A DNA stretch of 9,488 nt from CAYPOY01 sp964412395 (GTDB lineage: Bacteria; Chloroflexota; Anaerolineae; B4-G1), in contig CAYPOY010000201.1 in assembly GCA_964412395.1 (NCBI GenBank), forward strand, positions 1 through 9,488. The letters are read 5' to 3'. Below the pieces are notes generated by a model, which worked only from the letters and a program-made list of their open reading frames with translations, did no database searches and was not told the origin of the DNA. Position numbers and translations under genes: made by a program. Shown in pieces: positions 6,159 through 9,488 of the stretch; position 1 is the stretch's first letter; every line of letters starts with the position of its first letter.

Positions 6159-7429
6159 GACGCTGAGATCTCCGACAGCGTAGGGGCTGCACCAGAGGCA
6201 CACGAGGGCAGCACCACAACGAAGCGGCTGCCTCGGCCCGGAATGCTCTCGGCCCACACGCGACCGCCGTGCAGCTCCACCAGCCCCTTGACGATAGAGA
6301 GGCCTAGCCCCATACCACCGTGCCGACGGATCATGTGATCCTCAACCTGGTAGAAGCGATCGAAGATTCCTTCCAAATCCTGCGGCGGGATCCCGACGCC
6401 GGTATCAGCCACCGATATCTCCACATCTTCACCCCGGCGACGCACCGCCACCCGCACCCGTCCGCCGACGTGGGTGAACTTGACCGCGTTGGAGATCAGG
6501 TTATCCAACACCACCCGCACCTTCTCCCTGTCTGCATAGATGGGAATCTCCTCGTCTGGCAAATCAGCTCCCAGCACCAACCCGCCCGTCTCCGCGAGGG
6601 CCTTATACTCCTCACACGCCTCCTGCACCTCGGCCCGCAGGTCAAAGCGGGTAGCCCCCAGGTCCATCTGCCCGGTCTCCAGATAGCGCAGGTTGAGCAT
6701 CGTCTCGATGATGTGCTGGAGACGCATAGCAGCCCGCAGCACTGCCTCCAGTTGCGTTCCGGCCGTCTCCCCCAGTTCCTCTCGGAGCACGGCGGCGTAG
6801 AGTAGAATCAGACTCAACGGGGTGCGCAGTTCGTGGGAGGCAATGGCGATAAAATCCGACTTCAGTTTATCCAGTTCCCCCAGCCGCTCGTAGGCTTTCC
6901 GCAACGCCCCCACCAGCCGCGCATTTTCGATGGCCACCGCTGCCTGGGCAGCCAGGTCCATCAGCGTATCCACGTCCTCCTGGGAAAACTCCTGGTCATC
7001 CCGCTTGTTCACCGCCTCCAACACACCGATGCAGTGCTCCTTGATCTGCATTGGAACCGCCAGCAGCGAGCGGGTTTTCAGGCCAATCTGCTGCCCGACC
7101 TCCCCGTAGTGGCGGGGATCAGCCTGAGCGTCGTGTACGATCAGCGGCTTCCCGGACGTCAGGACTGTGCCGGCGATGGAACCCTCAATGGGCACGGGAA
7201 TGTCGACAAGTCGCCCGGACGGGTCACCGGCCTCCAGTGCAGTGCAAAAGCGCAACTCACCGGTGTGGGCATCCTGCAGGAGAATAGAGGCCCCCTCGCT
7301 ATCCGTCAACTCGGCCGCCATAGCGACGATTTTCATCAGGAGCGGACCCAGCGCCACCGTGGAGGTCAGTTCTCGGCTGATCTCCAGAATCCTCTCCAGT
7401 TGTCGCATCCGGACTTCTGTGTCGTTCAT
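6155..7429 (-). CDS. Soluble GAF-domain histidine kinase, no adjacent response regulator
   Basis: This protein of 424 residues has no membrane segment. An N-terminal coiled stretch leads into a GAF domain (about 10-172). A short coiled coil (172-190) joins a HisKA domain with H199 in ASHELRTPLS, followed by HATPase_c with an N box N310/N314 (LDNLISNAVKFT), G1 DTGVGIP (342-348), IFDRFY (355-360) and G2 GMGLGL (372-377). All catalytic motifs are present, unlike in the left-hand kinase. The ATG at 7429 overlaps the tlyA stop (ATGA, 7426-7429) with GAGG 7 bases ahead, so it is translationally coupled to tlyA. A cytoplasmic signal bound by GAF (small molecule, redox or nucleotide) is likely but not identifiable. 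The partner regulator must be encoded elsewhere. Confidence 0.93.
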   Translation of the reverse strand: MNDTEVRMRQLERILEISRELTSTVALGPLLMKIVAMAAELTDSEGASILLQDAHTGELRFCTALEAGDPSGRLVDIPVPIEGSIAGTVLTSGKPLIVHDAQADPRHYGEVGQQIGLKTRSLLAVPMQIKEHCIGVLEAVNKRDDQEFSQEDVDTLMDLAAQAAVAIENARLVGALRKAYERLGELDKLKSDFIAIASHELRTPLSLILLYAAVLREELGETAGTQLEAVLRAAMRLQHIIETMLNLRYLETGQMDLGATRFDLRAEVQEACEEYKALAETGGLVLGADLPDEEIPIYADREKVRVVLDNLISNAVKFTHVGGRVRVAVRRRGEDVEISVADTGVGIPPQDLEGIFDRFYQVEDHMIRRHGGMGLGLSIVKGLVELHGGRVWAESIPGRGSRFVVVLPSCASGAAPTLSEISAS

Positions 7430-8262
7430 CCTTCAGCCTCCATTTCTGTCATACAGGCCGCGATTGCGGCCTCTGCCTCGCTTCCATCTTTTGGCCCTTC
7501 CACCCCAAGCTCCCACCAGCCCAGGAACTCGACGTTTCCGGCTGGACCGCGCAGAGGGGAAAGCATCAGCCCACGCAGCCCCAGACCCAACTCCGCTGCG
7601 ATACCCAGCACTCGCTCCAGCACGCGCCGATGCACCTCCGGGTCGCGCACCACCCCACCCTTCCCAACCTCTCGCCGTCCCGCCTCGAACTGCGGCTTGA
7701 TCAGCGCCACTACCTTCCCCTCTCCCCCCCCTGTAGAGGGGGGCAGGGGAGGGGTGAGCCAGCACACTACCGCCGGCAGGATCAGCCCCAGTGAGATGAA
7801 CGATACGTCGGCGGTGACCAGGCCCACCGGCTCCGGCAAACTCTCCAGGTAGCGGGCGTTGGTGCGTTCCATCACCACCACACGGGGATCGTTCCGCAGC
7901 CGCCAAGCCAGTTGGCCGTAGCCTACGTCAACGGCATAGACGCGACACGCACCGTGCTGGAGCAGGCAGTCGGTGAAGCCACCGGTGGAAGCCCCTACAT
8001 CGGCCGCCACCACGCCCGCCACGTCCAGCCCAAAACGTACCAGCGCCGCCTCCAGTTTATCCCCACCCCGGCTCACGAAGCGCGGACGGGTCTGCAATGT
8101 GATGTCGGCATTTGTCATCACCTGAGTGCCGGGCTTATCAGCCACCTGGCCTGCCACGCGCACCAAGCCGGCACGGATCAACCGCTGGGCCTGCGCCCGG
8201 CTCTCTGCCAGCCCCCGCTCGAACAACAGAACGTCCAACCTCTTCTTCGCCCGCTTTCTCAT
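7426..8262 (-). CDS. tlyA: TlyA-family rRNA (cytidine-2'-O)-methyltransferase
   Basis: This 278-residue protein has an S4 RNA-binding domain (about 7-67) and an FtsJ-type SAM methyltransferase domain. In the known members it 2'-O-methylates cytidines of 16S and/or 23S rRNA. Visible motifs are SRGGDKL (64-70), the SAM loop DVGASTGGFTDCLL (88-101), ADVSFIS (151-157), IKPQFEAGR (188-196) and GNVEFL (242-247). The catalytic tetrad is assigned as K69, D152, K189 and E245. The D-to-K spacing is 37, longer than the 28 I recall for mycobacterial TlyA (D154, K182), because of an inserted stretch near PPLPPSTGGG (171-180). I chose the ATG at 8262 (AGGA 7 bases upstream); the GTG at 8265 would add one residue. 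The S4+FtsJ architecture also occurs in proteins annotated as hemolysins, which is a historical name. Confidence 0.93.
   Translation of the reverse strand: MRKRAKKRLDVLLFERGLAESRAQAQRLIRAGLVRVAGQVADKPGTQVMTNADITLQTRPRFVSRGGDKLEAALVRFGLDVAGVVAADVGASTGGFTDCLLQHGACRVYAVDVGYGQLAWRLRNDPRVVVMERTNARYLESLPEPVGLVTADVSFISLGLILPAVVCWLTPPLPPSTGGGEGKVVALIKPQFEAGRREVGKGGVVRDPEVHRRVLERVLGIAAELGLGLRGLMLSPLRGPAGNVEFLGWWELGVEGPKDGSEAEAAIAACMTEMEAEG
7717..7755 (-). repeat. G/C-rich imperfect palindrome inserted in frame in tlyA
   Basis: On the plus strand a C-rich arm CCCCTCTCCCCCC (from 7717) faces a G-rich arm GGGGGGCAGGGG (7738-7749) across a loop containing CTGTAGA. The palindrome encodes residues 170-181 (TPPLPPSTGGGE), exactly the place where this TlyA is about nine residues longer than expected between the catalytic D and K. 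It resembles the short C-run/TGTAG/G-run palindromes found scattered in some bacterial genomes. Confidence 0.65.
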
Positions 8263-8274
8263 CACACCATCCTA

Positions 8275-8303
8275 ATCATACCGCAAGAACGGAGCAAAGG
8301 CAA
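8275..8303 (-). promoter_or_regulatory. Possible tlyA promoter very close to the start codon
   Basis: On the minus strand TTGCCT (8303-8298), a 17-base spacer and TATGAT (8280-8275) form a good sigma-70-like pair. Transcription would begin near 8268, so the mRNA would be almost leaderless (GTG 8265 or ATG 8262), and the ATTAGG ribosome site (8276-8271) would lie mostly outside it. Either the message is leaderless or the true promoter is further upstream. Confidence 0.45.
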
Positions 8304-8327
8304 GATTAGCAATTAGTCGGTTAGCAG

Positions 8328-8369
8328 TCAGCGGTTGGCCAACAGCCAACCGCTGAAAGCCAATCAGCG
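8328..8369. repeat. Three-armed inverted repeat between tlyA and the phosphoribosyltransferase gene
   Basis: A perfect 12-bp inverted repeat TCAGCGGTTGGC (8328-8339) and GCCAACCGCTGA (8345-8356) flanks the 5-base loop CAACA. A third arm TCAGCG (8364-8369) can pair instead with CGCTGA (8351-8356). There is no T-run on either strand, so it is not an intrinsic terminator. It lies directly upstream of the -35 box at 8371. The preceding bases (8312-8340) contain loosely repeated AGTCGGTTAGC/AGTCAGCGGTTGGC units. Confidence 0.75.
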
Positions 8370-8370
8370 T

Positions 8371-8399
8371 TTGCCGAAAAACCGCACTTCTGGTATCAT
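8371..8399 (+). promoter_or_regulatory. Promoter of the phosphoribosyltransferase gene (extended -10)
   Basis: TTGCCG (8371-8376), a 17-base spacer and TATCAT (8394-8399) are present, with TGG immediately before the -10 box (extended -10). Transcription would start near 8406, leaving a leader of about 35 bases to the GTG at 8441. The TTG at 8408 would lie at the very start of the message, arguing against its use. Confidence 0.6.
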
Positions 8400-8440
8400 C
8401 TTCTACATTGCAACCCGCAAATCGCCTGGAGGCTAAAACA

Positions 8441-9313
8441 GTGATCATCGGCTTAGTCAAAACCATGCGGCCCAAGCAATGGGTCAAAAACATTTTTGTT
8501 TTCGCTCCGCTGACCTTCGACGTCAAACTGTTCAACTTGCACTACCTGGCTCAAACCCTTGCTGGATTTGTGCTGTTGTGTCTGGTGTCCGGGGCGGTCT
8601 ACACCATCAACGATCTGGCCGACATCAAGAAGGACCGCCAACATCCCAAGAAGCGCAATCGCCCCCTCGCCAGTGGTCAACTGAGTATCAGTGCGGCTGT
8701 CATCGCGGCCGTCGCCATACCCCTCGTCGCGTTGCCGCTGGGCTTCCTACTCAACTCAGCCTTTGGCGTCATTTTGACCGGCTATTTGCTGATCCAGATT
8801 ACCTACTCCTTCTGGCTCAAAAACGTCGTCATTATTGACGTGATGCTCATCGCGGCTGGTTTCCTGTTACGTGTGGCGGCCGGCGTGCCATTGGTGGACG
8901 CAAAACGTTTCTCACCCTGGCTCTACATCTGTATGACGCTGCTGGCATTACTGATCGGCTTCGGCAAGCGCCGCCACGAGTTGGTGCTGTTGAAGGAAAA
9001 CGCTCAAATGCACCGCCAAAGTCTACAGGAATACAACCTGTCGCTACTCGATCACATTATCAGCATCGTGACCGCATCAACTCTGCTGGCCTACGCACTC
9101 TACACTTTCTCCGCCAAGGGCCTGCCTGCCAACTACACTATGATGCTGACTATCCCTTTCGTCCTGTACGGCATCTTCCGCTATCTCTATCTGATCCACG
9201 TCAAGGGAATGGGCGGCGCACCCGAGGAGATCGCGCTCTCCGACCAGCCATTGCAAGTTACGGTCGTTCTCTGGGGCCTGAGCGTCGTCATCGTGATGTA
9301 CTTCCTGGGGTAA
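8441..9313 (+). CDS. UbiA-family decaprenyl-phosphate phosphoribosyltransferase (DPPR synthase-like)
   Basis: This 290-residue integral membrane prenyltransferase probably moves 5-phosphoribose from PRPP onto a polyprenyl phosphate, the first step toward the lipid-linked arabinofuranose/ribose donor used in cell-envelope glycans. Eight to nine hydrophobic segments are visible. The first Mg/diphosphate motif is NDLADIKKDRQHP (57-69) with N57, D58, D61 and D65, followed by KKRNRPLASG (70-79). The second conserved region is LKNVVIIDV..IAAGFLLR (126-144). The GFGKRRHEL segment (173-181) and the N-terminal RPKQWVKN (10-17) are typical of the DPPR synthase branch rather than quinone or chlorophyll UbiA enzymes. 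The GTG start is preferred because GGAGG (8428-8432) lies 8 bases ahead; a TTG at 8408 lacks this. It appears monocistronic, with its own promoter and a terminator 58 bases downstream. No DprE1/DprE2 homologues are beside it. Confidence 0.9.
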   Translation: MIIGLVKTMRPKQWVKNIFVFAPLTFDVKLFNLHYLAQTLAGFVLLCLVSGAVYTINDLADIKKDRQHPKKRNRPLASGQLSISAAVIAAVAIPLVALPLGFLLNSAFGVILTGYLLIQITYSFWLKNVVIIDVMLIAAGFLLRVAAGVPLVDAKRFSPWLYICMTLLALLIGFGKRRHELVLLKENAQMHRQSLQEYNLSLLDHIISIVTASTLLAYALYTFSAKGLPANYTMMLTIPFVLYGIFRYLYLIHVKGMGGAPEEIALSDQPLQVTVVLWGLSVVIVMYFLG

Positions 9314-9370
9314 AGCAACGCCCAGATTTTCCCACAGACCACCTGGCCGCGCGACAGACAAACGTGCAAC

Positions 9371-9400
9371 AAAAAAAGCCCGCTATCAAGCGGGCTTTTT
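9371..9400. terminator. Bidirectional intrinsic terminator
   Basis: A perfect 7-bp GC stem GCCCGCT (9378-9384) and AGCGGGC (9389-9395) with loop ATCA is flanked by A7 (9371-9377) and T5 (9396-9400). The A and T runs extend the stem and give a U-tract on both strands. It ends the plus-strand phosphoribosyltransferase gene and the minus-strand gene whose stop codon is at 9415. Confidence 0.93.
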
Positions 9401-9414
9401 GCTTCCGATTGATC

Positions 9415-9488
9415 CTACCACCACGGCAGGAAGAAAGTCTGTGTCGTGCCTGTCAAGCCGCCATACGTCACCGTCACGTCAACCACCA
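9415..9488 (-). CDS. C-terminal fragment of an unidentified protein
   Basis: On the minus strand an open frame enters from the right edge and stops at TAG (9417-9415), giving 23 residues: VDVTVTYGGLTGTTQTFFLP plus flanks V and WW. The alternating hydrophobic/threonine pattern suggests a beta strand-rich, possibly secreted or surface domain. The stop codon is followed within 15 bases by the bidirectional terminator, which supports a real gene end. No family can be named from so little. Confidence 0.6.
   Translation of the reverse strand, partial: VVDVTVTYGGLTGTTQTFFLPWW

Noticed and set aside
6108..6257. Longer LepA N-terminus starting at 6257 or at ATG 6131
   Set aside because: The 6257 start overlaps the kinase gene and precedes the lepA promoter, and the 6131 ATG is inside the -10 box. 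LepA proteins normally begin a few residues before the IRxF segment, as with GTG 6107.
5061..6338. 425-codon plus-strand open frame opposite lepA
   Set aside because: It lies across the highly conserved lepA GTPase region and the end of the kinase. Its translation shows no domain, and the open frame is a by-product of codon bias.
6833..7852. 339-codon plus-strand open frame opposite the GAF kinase and tlyA
   Set aside because: It covers two real minus-strand genes and their ATGA junction; its composition is that of a reverse shadow.
1..9488. CRISPR array, tRNA/rRNA genes, insertion sequence or prophage
   Set aside because: Both strands were read for regularly spaced repeats, tRNA-like cloverleafs, transposase or integrase motifs and phage genes. 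None was seen, and the sequence is almost fully occupied by housekeeping-type genes.

Overview
The window is gene-dense and GC-rich, with every gene on the chromosomal-housekeeping or signalling side: two histidine kinases, a response regulator, a pyrimidine-pathway flavoprotein subunit, an MFS transporter, the elongation factor LepA, the rRNA methyltransferase TlyA and a UbiA-family polyprenyl-phosphate phosphoribosyltransferase. The sequence style (GAF-type kinases, an archaeal-like PyrK, a UbiA-type phosphoribosyl transferase, and G/C-rich palindromes inserted in frame in genes) would fit a Chloroflexota bacterium, for example of the Anaerolineae/Caldilineae type. This is an inference from gene style, not from a marker gene.

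Layout. Positions 1-1916 (minus strand) hold a two-component system: a six-TM GAF histidine kinase followed, with an ATGA overlap, by a response regulator that runs off the left edge. The kinase reading frame is broken by a single frameshift near position 297, just before its second ATP-binding glycine box; the correct C-terminus is intact in the neighbouring frame. A consensus promoter (TTGACA-16-TATAAT) drives it and sits back to back with a promoter for pyrK (2087-2881, plus strand). Converging on pyrK is a minus-strand cluster read from right to left: tlyA (8262-7426), a soluble GAF histidine kinase (7429-6155, ATGA overlap with tlyA), lepA (6107-4305, with its own near-consensus promoter lying across the stop codon of the kinase) and an MFS transporter (4226-2979). 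Divergent from tlyA is a polyprenyl-phosphate phosphoribosyltransferase (8441-9313, plus strand). It ends at a strong bidirectional hairpin terminator shared with a minus-strand gene, of which only the last 23 residues are in the window.

How they fit together. The left kinase/regulator pair is a self-contained sensor system. The right cluster couples a ribosomal RNA methyltransferase, an orphan sensor kinase and a ribosome-associated GTPase. pyrK has no pyrD beside it, and the UbiA-family enzyme has no epimerase partners beside it.

The window looks largely ordinary. The points that deserve a second look are the kinase frameshift, a tetranucleotide repeat inside pyrK, in-frame palindromic/repeat insertions in tlyA and the MFS gene, the compact [2Fe-2S] loop of PyrK, the kinase between tlyA and lepA, and the three-armed inverted repeat beside the phosphoribosyltransferase promoter. 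I did not find a clearly new multi-gene system.
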